Of a stretch of 5,907 nucleotides of DNA, positions 1 through 5,505 are shown piece by piece (within the stretch, counting starts at the first letter, position 1; each line of letters opens with the position of its first letter). The stretch is taken from positions 1 through 5,907 of the forward strand of contig JAITPE010000156.1 of assembly GCA_031289575.1 (NCBI GenBank). Direction: 5' to 3'. The notes below the pieces were generated by a model. The model saw nothing but the letters and a program-made list of their open reading frames with translations. It did no database searches and had not been told where the DNA came from. The stretch comes from Spirochaetia bacterium (lineage in GTDB: Bacteria; Spirochaetota; UBA4802; UBA5550). A program made the position numbers and the translations under genes.

Positions 1-344
1 ATATTATTTTCGGTGTATATTTTTTCTAATGTAAGTCTTATGCCTTTCTCAACGCTCTCCGCATCTTTCGTATTGATCTCGGCCATGCTTATTTTTATGA
101 CAGGGTATTCCTTAAACTCCCATTTGTCGTAAATCCATGTGTCCTTGAATAGTTCCTTTTCGCCTTTAAAGAGATAGTACAGGGCCGATACGGTGAGGCT
201 CTTACCGAAACGGCGGGGGCGGGAAATAAAAAAAGGCGTGGCCGAGCTCGCCATTTCATAAATCCACTTGGTTTTATCAACATAGACATGCCCGCCCTCA
301 ATGAGTTTCTTGTAGTCTTGAATACCTATAGGTAGTTTTTTCAT
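1..344 (-). CDS. AAA-ATPase-like protein, N-terminal part (cut by the left edge)
   Basis: Reading leftwards from an ATG at 344-342, 114 codons stay open to the window edge. A GAGAGGGG ribosome binding site lies 7 bases upstream (minus strand). The start MKKLPIGIQDYKKLIEGG, then YVDKT (residues 21-25) and SRPRRFGKSL (41-50), is the typical opening of the AAA-ATPase-like family (Pfam AAA-ATPase_like/DUF1703 group). RRFGKS is that family's degenerate Walker A loop, with Lys48 and Ser49 as the expected nucleotide-contacting residues. Full members are usually about 500-600 residues and often carry a C-terminal PD-(D/E)XK nuclease-like domain; both that domain and Walker B lie outside the window. 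The cellular role of the family is not settled. Many copies often occur in one genome, so it may be a paralogous accessory gene. It is divergent from the cytochrome gene and has its own promoter. Family assignment is firm; function is not. Confidence 0.88.
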   Translation of the reverse strand, partial: MKKLPIGIQDYKKLIEGGHVYVDKTKWIYEMASSATPFFISRPRRFGKSLTVSALYYLFKGEKELFKDTWIYDKWEFKEYPVIKISMAEINTKDAESVEKGIRLTLEKIYTENN

Positions 345-372
345 AGGCGGCCCCTCTCAAACATAATGTTGC

Positions 373-401
373 ATTTTGCCGTTATCGGGATGAAATGTCA
401 A
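373..401 (-). promoter_or_regulatory. Sigma70-like promoter of the AAA-ATPase-like gene
   Basis: On the minus strand a perfect TTGACA -35 (401-396) is followed by a 17-base spacer and CAAAAT (378-373), which matches 4 of 6 positions of TATAAT. The predicted transcript would start near 366, giving a leader of about 22 bases that just contains the ribosome binding site. A run of eight Ts (minus strand) sits upstream of the -35 and may act as an UP element. The position fits the gene starting at 344 very well. Confidence 0.6.
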
Positions 402-443
402 GCCGCAAAAAAAATCCGCTTCGCTCCTTTTTTTTGCTTGACC
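397..443. repeat. Imperfect inverted repeat joining two divergent promoters
   Basis: The left arm (397-414) reads GTCAAGC, a short CGC stretch and A8. The right arm (428-443) reads T8, GCTTGAC and C. The arms are complementary apart from a three-base bulge in the left arm, with a central 13-base segment (415-427). The outer ends of the repeat are the TTGAC cores of the two oppositely directed -35 boxes, so the promoters are mirror images. This could be a shared operator, a symmetric pair of AT-rich UP elements, or a fold in transcripts crossing the region. The repeat is seen directly; its role is inferred. Confidence 0.6.
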
Positions 444-465
444 TGTCCGCGTTTTTTTGTATACT
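438..465 (+). promoter_or_regulatory. Upstream sigma70-like promoter facing the cytochrome gene
   Basis: TTGACC (438-443), a 16-base spacer and TATACT (460-465) give 5 of 6 matches to each consensus box, with a T8 tract just upstream. By sequence it is one of the strongest promoters in the window. The predicted start is near 472, about 130 bases before the cytochrome ATG, so it would make a longer-leader transcript in tandem with the promoter at 552-579. The region between contains short GC-rich stems (497-501 with 511-515, and alternatively 499-503 with 519-523). No RNA family is recognised there. Confidence 0.55.
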
Positions 466-551
466 TACAGCATGAAATATACTATAAACATAATTCGCGC
501 GGGCCTGCATCGCGCTACCCCGCACAGGCAGGCAAAAAACAATTTTTAGTA

Positions 552-579
552 TTGACTTTTATTCCCGAAAAGTTATATT
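552..579 (+). promoter_or_regulatory. Proximal promoter of the small cytochrome gene
   Basis: TTGACT (552-557), a 16-base spacer and TATATT (574-579) each match the sigma70 consensus at 5 of 6 positions. Transcription would start near 586, leaving a leader of about 17 bases that contains the AAGGGGG ribosome binding site at 591-597, five bases before the ATG. Confidence 0.65.
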
Positions 580-602
580 AGATAGTTAAAAAGGGGGTTT
601 CT

Positions 603-839
603 ATGAAAAAGAAATACTTTTCTATTGGTGTTTTAGCGCTTATGCTCTTTACAGCTTCGACGGCTCTTTGGGCCAGCCCCAAAATAGCAAAGATTCCGTC
701 GCACAAAGGAAAAAATTGCGCTTTTTGTCATCAGAAGGCAGGCTTTCCCAAGGAAAAAGCCGGGTACGACAAAAACGGCAAGAATTACAAAAAGATCGCG
801 TCTAACAGCCTCTGCAGCGGACCGGAATGTCATAAGTAG
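603..839 (+). CDS. Small exported c-type cytochrome, probably dihaem
   Basis: This 78-residue protein starts with a Sec signal peptide: lysines at 2-4, a hydrophobic core at about 8-23, and likely cleavage after Ala24. The mature chain is only about 54 residues. It carries a canonical haem attachment motif CAFCH (39-43) and an expanded CX4CH motif, CSGPECH (71-77), one residue from the C-terminus. CX4CH sites are known from tetrahaem cytochrome c3-type proteins. His34, ahead of the first motif, is a candidate distal axial ligand. The rest is lysine-rich, so a positively charged periplasmic electron carrier is the natural inference. Partner and pathway cannot be read from the window, because no other redox protein is nearby. 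It appears to be a single-gene unit with two promoters in front and a strong terminator behind. No named family is recognised beyond c-type cytochrome; loss of the second haem is possible if CX4CH is not used. Confidence 0.82.
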   Translation: MKKKYFSIGVLALMLFTASTALWASPKIAKIPSHKGKNCAFCHQKAGFPKEKAGYDKNGKNYKKIASNSLCSGPECHK

Positions 840-841
840 CC

Positions 842-874
842 CATAACCCGCGGGCCTCCGGCCCTTGGGTTATG
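842..874 (+). other. Hairpin directly after the cytochrome stop codon
   Basis: CATAACCC (842-849) pairs with GGGTTATG (867-874). Inside it GGGCC (852-856) pairs with GGCCC (860-864) around a TCC loop, with a 2x2 internal mismatch between the two stems. It starts two bases after the TAG stop. No T run follows, so by itself it is not an intrinsic terminator. It may protect the 3' end of the cytochrome mRNA or act together with the downstream terminator. Confidence 0.6.
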
Positions 875-876
875 TT

Positions 877-890
877 CGGCCGCTTGGCCG
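877..890 (+). other. Short GC-rich hairpin between two longer hairpins
   Basis: CGGCC (877-881) pairs with GGCCG (886-890) around a GCTT tetraloop. It lies two bases after the previous hairpin and twelve before the long palindrome, making a row of three stem-loops. The GC-rich bases that follow could give alternative pairings, so the exact fold is uncertain. Confidence 0.4.
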
Positions 891-901
891 CCGGCTTCCA
901 T

Positions 902-949
902 AACGGCATACTCCTTTGTGATATATCACAAAGGAGTATGCCGTTTTTT
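902..949 (+). terminator. Strong intrinsic terminator built on a perfect 44-bp palindrome
   Basis: Positions 902-923 are the exact reverse complement of 924-945: 22 pairs with no mismatch and no spacer, centred on GTGATATATCAC (918-929). A T run, 944-949, completes the rightward intrinsic-terminator pattern. It sits about 60 bases after the cytochrome stop and before the nfeD promoter, so it should separate these units. The left side lacks a matching A run beyond two bases, so leftward termination is less supported. The stem is far longer than the usual 6-12 bp of intrinsic terminators. Confidence 0.82.
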
Positions 950-1019
950 GTAGTCTTTTAAAAAGAGAAATAAAACTCATTCGGGAAGATCGTAATAGAT
1001 GACCAAACCGGAAAATGTA

Positions 1020-1048
1020 TTGACAATCAGGCAATGGGGCGTTAGGTG
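1020..1048 (+). promoter_or_regulatory. Possible promoter of the nfeD-qmcA operon
   Basis: A perfect TTGACA lies at 1020-1025. The best-spaced -10 candidates are poor: TAGGTG at 1043-1048 with a 17-base spacer, or TTAGGT at 1042-1047 with 16. Position supports a promoter here, since a terminator lies upstream and the ribosome binding site is only about 10 bases downstream of the box. The weak -10 suggests an activator or another sigma factor, or that the true promoter is elsewhere in 950-1050. Confidence 0.35.
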
Positions 1049-1057
1049 ACACTAAGC

Positions 1058-1064
1058 AAGGAGA
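1058..1064 (+). promoter_or_regulatory. Ribosome binding site that fixes the NfeD start
   Basis: AAGGAGA stands five bases before the ATG at 1070. An in-frame GTG at 1046 would add eight residues, but it has no comparable site in front and lies upstream of this one. The ATG is therefore the start used here. Confidence 0.8.
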
Positions 1065-1069
1065 TTTTT

Positions 1070-1504
1070 ATGACCCCTATCATCTGGCTCGCGCTTGGAG
1101 TAGTTCTCATGGCTCTTGAAATACTTCTCCCGGGCTTCGTTATATTTTGGTTCGGCTTGAGCGGTGTTATTACAGCGCTTTTGGCCTACACCGGAATCAT
1201 CAGCTCGCCGGAATATCTGTGGTTCTTTTTCTTTGCGTCATCGCTTGTTTTTCTGTCTCTATGGTTCGCGGTGCTTAGAAAGCGTTTTTCCAAAGAGAAG
1301 GATGAGCGCGACCCCACGCTCCTTGATCTGCGCGGAAAATGCACGGCGCAGATCGAAAAAAGCAGGCCCGGGGAAGTTGAACTCTACGAAGCATATCACG
1401 GCATCACGAAATGGAAGGCGGAATCATCCGAGATTATCGAACTTGGGGACGATGTTTTGGTTCTTGAGGCCAGCGGTATAAAGCTCATTGTAAAAAAAAT
1501 ATAA
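1070..1504 (+). CDS. NfeD/YbbJ-family membrane protein
   Basis: This 144-residue protein has two or three membrane segments (about 4-20, 24-44 and 50-69), a basic cytoplasmic-type turn (RKRF, around 70-73) and a soluble C-terminal domain (about 85-144). The ending, ELGDDVLVLEASGIKLIVKK, is the typical close of the NfeD OB-fold. Length and order match the short, protease-less NfeD class such as E. coli YbbJ (about 150 residues); the long class carries an N-terminal serine protease domain that is absent here. Family knowledge links NfeD proteins to partner SPFH proteins in the membrane, with suggested roles in membrane protein quality control or microdomain organisation. The next gene, 17 bases downstream, is such a partner, which makes the assignment secure. 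Biochemical function remains poorly known. The start is set by the ribosome binding site at 1058-1064. Confidence 0.9.
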   Translation: MTPIIWLALGVVLMALEILLPGFVIFWFGLSGVITALLAYTGIISSPEYLWFFFFASSLVFLSLWFAVLRKRFSKEKDERDPTLLDLRGKCTAQIEKSRPGEVELYEAYHGITKWKAESSEIIELGDDVLVLEASGIKLIVKKI

Positions 1505-1521
1505 AATATTAGGAGAAAAAT

Positions 1522-2409
1522 ATGTCCGGATTTTCTTTTTTTGTAGCGGCCGTAGCTATACTCGCGCTGTTTTTGATATTCAAAGGTGTGCGCATAGTTC
1601 CTCAGGCCGAAAACTGGCTTGTCGAAAGGTTCGGCAAGTATGCCTCGACGCTCAGTCCCGGCCTTAACCTCATCAACCCTATTTTTTCAAGGGTAGCCGC
1701 AAAAATAGATATAAGGGAGCAGGTGCTTGATCTGCCGCCGCAGGGCATCATCTCGGAAGACAACGCGACACTAAAGGTTGACGGTGTTGTCTTCTATAAG
1801 GTGCTTGATCCGTATAAGGCGTATTATGGGATAGATAATTTTCAGTGGGGCATAACAAATCTTGCCTTAACGAGTCTGCGTTCCATCATGGGCCGAATGA
1901 CTCTTGACCAGTCGCTCTCTTCAAGAGACAAGATAAATCTGGAACTGCTGCACATTCTTGATGAAGCTACAGATTCATGGGGAACCAAAATAACCCGTGT
2001 TGAAATAAAAGACATTGTTCCGCCCGAGGACCTCCAGCGCGCCATGTCGCTGCAGATGAAGGCCGAGCGCGAGCGCCGCGCTACCGTTCTTGAGGCCGAG
2101 GCCCAAAAGGAATCTCAGGAAAAGAAAGCCGAGGGATTCAAGCGCGCCCAGATTCTCGAGGCGGAAGCGAGAAAGGAATCGGCTCTCCGTGACGCCGAGG
2201 CAAGGGAAAGGTTAGCCGAGGCCGAGGCAAACGCCATAAACTCAGTTGCTTCATCGCTCAAGTCAACCGGAGGCGATCCGCTCATCTATCTTCTTGGAAA
2301 AGAATATGTTGAAGGGCTCATGCACATCAGCAACTCGCCGTCGAGCAAGGTGGTTGTTCTGCCGGCTGATTTTATGAACACGATACAGAATCTTTTTGTA
2401 AAGAAGTAA
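1522..2409 (+). CDS. qmcA: SPFH/stomatin-family protein (QmcA, paraslipin type)
   Basis: The product is 295 residues, close to the roughly 305 of E. coli QmcA. It has a single N-terminal membrane anchor (about 4-21). The SPFH/band 7 domain follows, with family hallmarks VRIVPQAENWLVERFGKY (23-40), SPGLNLINP and REQVLDLPPQ, the stretch ISEDNATLKVDGVVFYKV, and later DEATDSWGTKITRVEIKDI. From about 178 to 240 there is a charged Ala/Glu-rich coiled coil (EAEAQKES, EAEARKES, DAEARERLAEAEANA). The tail ends with SSKVVVLPADF, also typical of QmcA. Such proteins oligomerise into large membrane-associated assemblies and, with NfeD partners, are thought to organise membrane microdomains or modulate FtsH-type proteolysis. 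An AGGAGA ribosome binding site lies five bases before the ATG. The gene follows nfeD by 17 bases, so co-transcription is likely. No truncation is seen. Confidence 0.93.
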   Translation: MSGFSFFVAAVAILALFLIFKGVRIVPQAENWLVERFGKYASTLSPGLNLINPIFSRVAAKIDIREQVLDLPPQGIISEDNATLKVDGVVFYKVLDPYKAYYGIDNFQWGITNLALTSLRSIMGRMTLDQSLSSRDKINLELLHILDEATDSWGTKITRVEIKDIVPPEDLQRAMSLQMKAERERRATVLEAEAQKESQEKKAEGFKRAQILEAEARKESALRDAEARERLAEAEANAINSVASSLKSTGGDPLIYLLGKEYVEGLMHISNSPSSKVVVLPADFMNTIQNLFVKK

Positions 2410-2421
2410 GTATGTTTTTTT

Positions 2422-2480
2422 TGCCGCTGCGCGGGGCAGGTTGATTCTATAACTTTTCTCCGCCGCGGCGGGCAACGCCC
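2422..2480. other. GC-rich palindromes in the qmcA-leuB gap
   Basis: Three short self-complementary stretches occur: TGCCGC with GCGGGGCA (2422-2438, two-base bulge), a perfect 12-bp palindrome CCGCCGCGGCGG (2460-2471), and GGGC-AAC-GCCC (2470-2480). The last two overlap and exclude each other. A T8 run lies before the first stem (2415-2422), not after it, and no T run follows any of them, so none is a standard intrinsic terminator in either direction. The group may be a weak or factor-dependent end for the qmcA transcript; its role is unknown. Confidence 0.35.
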
Positions 2481-2505
2481 TATGAAAAATCGGCAATAAA
2501 ATAAT

Positions 2506-2534
2506 TTGACATACAGCAAGCCTATTGCATTAGT
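2506..2534 (+). promoter_or_regulatory. Likely promoter of leuB-fbp
   Basis: A perfect TTGACA (2506-2511) is followed by a 17-base spacer and ATTAGT (2529-2534), which matches only 3 of 6 positions. A TG one base before it (2526-2527) fits an extended -10 and may compensate. The start would fall near 2541, leaving a leader of about 20 bases. That leaves no room for a leucine attenuator peptide or T-box downstream of this promoter. Confidence 0.5.
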
Positions 2535-2548
2535 TCCTTATATTTCAT

Positions 2549-2554
2549 AAGGAG
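2549..2554 (+). promoter_or_regulatory. Ribosome binding site that fixes the LeuB start
   Basis: AAGGAG is six bases before the ATG at 2561. The in-frame TTG at 2555 directly abuts the site and could not be used with normal spacing, so the two extra residues it would add are rejected. Confidence 0.85.
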
Positions 2555-2560
2555 TTGCAA

Positions 2561-3646
2561 ATGACCCAAAAAAATATAGCTGTTCTGCCCGGCGATGGGA
2601 TAGGCCCGGAAGTTATGAAAGAGGCGCTCAAAGTCCTTAACGCGGCCGCGCCATTGATTGATATACAATTCAACTGCACAGAGGCAAATGTCGGCGGCGC
2701 CGGTATCGATAACGATGGCGCTGCGCTGCCCGCTACCACGCTCACGCTCTGCAAGAAATCCGACGCCATTCTCTTCGGCTCGGTCGGCGGGCCTAAATGG
2801 GAAAGCCTGCCGCCGGAGCAGCAGCCCGAAAGGGCCGCGCTTCTTCCGCTGCGCAAAATATTCAACCTGTACGCGAATCTGCGCCCGGCGATAATCTTTG
2901 ACGAGCTCAAAGACGCGTCTCCGCTCAAGCCGGAAATCATAGGCAGCGGCCTTGACATTCTCATTATCCGCGAGCTTACAGGCGGACTCTATTTTGGCCA
3001 GCCCAAGGGGCGTGAGAATTCCGGCCCCGATGAACGTGCGTTCGACACGCTTGTTTACACAAGAGCGGAAATAGAGAGAATAACGCGCGTGGCTTTCGAT
3101 GCGGCACGTACGCGCGAGAAAAAGCTCACGTCCATTGACAAGGCAAATGTTCTTACAACAATGGTGCTGTGGCGCGAAACAGTAACGGATATATCAAAGG
3201 ATTATCCCGATGTAAGCCTCAATCATATGTATGTCGATAACGCGGCCATGCAGCTTGTCCGCGACCCAAGGCAGTTCGATGTTATTTTGGCCGACAACAC
3301 ATTCGGGGATATTTTGTCCGATGAAGCCTCAATAATAACAGGTTCTATCGGCATGCTGCCGTCGGCCTCTCTCTCAAGCGGTTCGTTCGGCCTGTACGAA
3401 CCATCCGGAGGCTCCGCGCCGGATATAGCGGGCAAAGGCATAGCCAACCCAATCGCTCAAATACTGAGCGTTGCCATGATGCTGAAATACAGCTTCGGCA
3501 GCGGCGCGGCCTATGATAAAATATTTGACGCAATAAAGGCTGTACTCAAAGAGGGCTTCCGCACCGCCGACATAATGAGTCCCGGAATGAAAAAGGTAAA
3601 CACATCTGAAATGGGAGACCTCATAACAGAGCGTCTTAAAAAATAA
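2561..3646 (+). CDS. leuB: 3-isopropylmalate dehydrogenase
   Basis: LeuB oxidises and decarboxylates 3-isopropylmalate with NAD+, the third committed step of leucine synthesis in the cytoplasm. The 361 residues match the usual length (about 350-365). All signature parts are present: [10 protein letters not shown] (9-18), [10 protein letters not shown] (72-81), substrate arginines in LRK (Arg98), NLRPA (Arg108) and RELTGG (Arg137), catalytic Tyr144 and Lys194 (IDKANVL), and the metal aspartates Asp226, Asp250 and Asp254 ([15 protein letters not shown]). The nucleotide loop [17 protein letters not shown] (280-296) carries Gly-Gly where many homologues have His-Gly. The Gly-Gly form also occurs in E. 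coli-type LeuB, so it is not a defect. The [10 protein letters not shown] segment and short N-terminus favour LeuB over isocitrate or tartrate dehydrogenase. No leuA, leuC or leuD is adjacent; instead fbp follows by 14 bases, so the leucine genes are split or lie elsewhere. Confidence 0.95.
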   Translation: MTQKNIAVLPGDGIGPEVMKEALKVLNAAAPLIDIQFNCTEANVGGAGIDNDGAALPATTLTLCKKSDAILFGSVGGPKWESLPPEQQPERAALLPLRKIFNLYANLRPAIIFDELKDASPLKPEIIGSGLDILIIRELTGGLYFGQPKGRENSGPDERAFDTLVYTRAEIERITRVAFDAARTREKKLTSIDKANVLTTMVLWRETVTDISKDYPDVSLNHMYVDNAAMQLVRDPRQFDVILADNTFGDILSDEASIITGSIGMLPSASLSSGSFGLYEPSGGSAPDIAGKGIANPIAQILSVAMMLKYSFGSGAAYDKIFDAIKAVLKEGFRTADIMSPGMKKVNTSEMGDLITERLKK

Positions 3647-3660
3647 CGGAGTTTTTTGAC

Positions 3661-5451
3661 ATGAGCATATCGCAGTCATCGCTTAGAAAAACCATCAACG
3701 AACTTTCCGATATCGAAAGGCGGCTTGATGAATATATTGATACAACTCTATGGATAAGCGATCCGCACGGAGCCGGCGACCGTTTTGTCAACATACTAAA
3801 GGGAAGGTTCGGCCTCCTGTGGCAAACGCTGCGAGAGGCTTTGCCGAAAACCCTCGACCATGAAAAACTTGATTACCTCGACCGCATAATCAGGAGAGAA
3901 CAGTATTTCCGTTCCGAGAACTACGCGATGCAGCGCCAGGACGTAATATCATCTCTTGTTACGGTCATCCGTTACAAGATTCAAAACATATACGATTTCG
4001 AGCGCGTCTCCATGACAATAGCTCCCGAGCTCAAGCCGCTGCTCAGCAATCTTCTGCTCAACTTCCGTGTGCCGGCAATTGTATACGAAAACGACCTTGT
4101 CTCCGACCAGCTCATAACCGCTCTCGCGAAAATGACAAAGCAGGTGCTCATAGGACAGCTTGTGGTTCTTGGCGATGTTTTTGACAGGGGCGATGAGCCC
4201 GATAAAATCCTCCGCATCCTTTCATCCAAAGCCATACGCCCATACGTAAAATTCGTCTGGGGCAACCACGACCTTTTGTGGATGGGAGCGGCTCTCGGCA
4301 ACCCATCGCTCATAGCCGAAGCCCTGAGGATTTCCTTCCGGTATGACAACTTCGCGTTTGTAAAACGCCTCGGCATAGACGCGTCAAAACTGCAACAGTT
4401 CGCCGAAAAAACATATCCGGGAGAAATAACAGGTTACTTCAAGGCTAAAACAAAATCGGCCAGACAAATAGAAAAGGCCCTTGCCGTAATACAGTTCAAG
4501 TTAGAGGAACAGACAATCAAACAGTATCCCCAGCTTGGCATGGACTCGCGCCTTAACTTGGATAGCTTAGCGGGAATGCTTAAAAGCGGAAACACCGAAG
4601 GCCTGAGCGACACCGATTTCCCGACACTCAACTTAGACGAACCCGACAAACTCACCGGTGAGGAACGTGAAATTATCAGCGACCTCTCGAAACAATTTGT
4701 GACAAGCAAAAGAATCTACAGGCTCATGGAGTACCTGTTCAGAGAAGGCAAACTCTATCACATGCACAATTATATACTCAACATTCACGCTCTTATTCCA
4801 AGCACGGCGGACGGCAAGTTTGATGAACTTTATGGAAAAAAGGGGAAGGAGCTTTTGGACCACCTTGAGGCATCAATCAAAGACGCGGGCGAACAGTATT
4901 TGCGCGGCGAACAGGTCGCGCCCTTTCAGCAGGCTGTTATGTTCTATCTCTGGTGCGGCCCCATGTCGCCTTTTTTTGGAAAACACGCCATGAAGACCTT
5001 TGAGCGCTACTTCATGAAGGATAAAAAGACCCATGAGGAAATAACCCTTCACTGGGGAGAGAACATCATGAAAAAAGAATTCATGGATCTTCTCGAGGAA
5101 GAATTCGGCGCGCGGATTGTGGTCTACGGGCACACTCCTGTTGATGTTGCGGCGGGACAAAAAATCGCGTCTCCCGACGGAAGAGCAATAAATATTGACG
5201 GCGGATTTTCAGACGCCTACCTTGGCCGCGGGCACGCACTCATACAAACGCCGTATTCAATATACGCGATAATACTCCCTACCGAACGCGAGATGGAAAA
5301 GGCCGGCCTTAAAAAAGAGCCGGCTCCGCTTTTGGTGGAGGAAATAGCATACTACGAAAAGCCGGTTAAGGTAAAGGATACCTTTAAAGGCAAGACTCTG
5401 TTAAAGCGCAGGAACCAGCTCATAGAAGAAATAAGCAAATATAATTCTTGA
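3661..5451 (+). CDS. fbp: Fructose-1,6-bisphosphatase, class III
   Basis: The enzyme hydrolyses fructose-1,6-bisphosphate to fructose-6-phosphate in gluconeogenesis. It belongs to the class III family, which has a calcineurin-like metallophosphatase fold and is unrelated to classes I and II. Metal and catalytic motifs appear in order: SDPHG (Asp34, His36), GDVFDRGD (171-178), WGNHDLLWMGAALGN (200-214), NIHALIP (His376), YGHTPV (His491) and NIDGGFSDAY (511-520). The middle matches B. subtilis Fbp in other places too, such as YDNF, AVIQFKLEEQTIKQYPQLGM and MKTFERYFMKDKKTHEE. It has 596 residues against about 650-670 in typical members, and most of the missing length is N-terminal to SDPHG. That motif is usually SDLHGEY or SDIHGEY; here it reads SDPHGAGDRF, with the metal ligands kept. 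A CGGAG site lies nine bases before the ATG, and the gap to leuB is 14 bases. The TGA stop lies inside the next promoter's -35 box. Confidence 0.93.
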   Translation: MSISQSSLRKTINELSDIERRLDEYIDTTLWISDPHGAGDRFVNILKGRFGLLWQTLREALPKTLDHEKLDYLDRIIRREQYFRSENYAMQRQDVISSLVTVIRYKIQNIYDFERVSMTIAPELKPLLSNLLLNFRVPAIVYENDLVSDQLITALAKMTKQVLIGQLVVLGDVFDRGDEPDKILRILSSKAIRPYVKFVWGNHDLLWMGAALGNPSLIAEALRISFRYDNFAFVKRLGIDASKLQQFAEKTYPGEITGYFKAKTKSARQIEKALAVIQFKLEEQTIKQYPQLGMDSRLNLDSLAGMLKSGNTEGLSDTDFPTLNLDEPDKLTGEEREIISDLSKQFVTSKRIYRLMEYLFREGKLYHMHNYILNIHALIPSTADGKFDELYGKKGKELLDHLEASIKDAGEQYLRGEQVAPFQQAVMFYLWCGPMSPFFGKHAMKTFERYFMKDKKTHEEITLHWGENIMKKEFMDLLEEEFGARIVVYGHTPVDVAAGQKIASPDGRAINIDGGFSDAYLGRGHALIQTPYSIYAIILPTEREMEKAGLKKEPAPLLVEEIAYYEKPVKVKDTFKGKTLLKRRNQLIEEISKYNS

Positions 5452-5475
5452 CTATTATGCTTTAGTACTTATTGT
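5448..5475 (+). promoter_or_regulatory. Promoter of the beta-barrel gene, overlapping the fbp stop
   Basis: TTGACT (5448-5453) contains the fbp TGA stop (5449-5451). After a 16-base spacer comes TATTGT (5470-5475), 4 of 6 matches. The start would fall near 5482, about 24 bases before the ATG. A six-base inverted repeat, TTATTG (5469-5474) with CAATAA (5481-5486), overlaps the -10 and the start point and could bind a regulator or be chance. No hairpin-plus-T-run terminator is visible between fbp and this gene. Confidence 0.5.
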
Positions 5476-5505
5476 TAGCGCAATAAACTTAAAGGAGATT
5501 TAAAA

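Noticed and set aside
366..581. 71-codon plus-strand open frame in the divergent intergenic region
   Set aside because: It runs across two predicted promoters and the inverted repeat, has no ribosome binding site and an odd, low-complexity translation. It is best read as chance.
914..933. Possible CRP/FNR-type operator TGTGATATATCACA in the palindrome centre
   Set aside because: The half-sites TGTGA and TCACA are 4 bases apart, whereas the CRP consensus has 6, and FNR uses TTGAT/ATCAA. It lies in a terminator stem and about 100 bases from the nearest promoter, so the match is not good enough to call.
1046..1069. GTG start adding eight residues to the NfeD protein
   Set aside because: The added residues are outside the family pattern and the only good ribosome binding site (1058-1064) points to the ATG at 1070.
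2092..2235. Repeated GAGGCCGAGGC-like stretches
   Set aside because: They encode the Glu/Ala coiled coil of the SPFH protein and are explained by its heptad-like composition.
2415..2438. T8 run with a hairpin as an intrinsic terminator for qmcA
   Set aside because: The T run comes before the stem on the plus strand, and the minus strand has As after the stem, so the required order is wrong in both directions.
2555..2560. TTG start adding two residues to LeuB
   Set aside because: It directly abuts the AAGGAG site, leaving no spacing; the ATG at 2561 has normal spacing and gives the usual LeuB N-terminus.
3374..3679. Long minus-strand open frames opposite leuB and fbp
   Set aside because: They overlap strongly conserved genes, lack ribosome binding sites and have no recognisable protein features.
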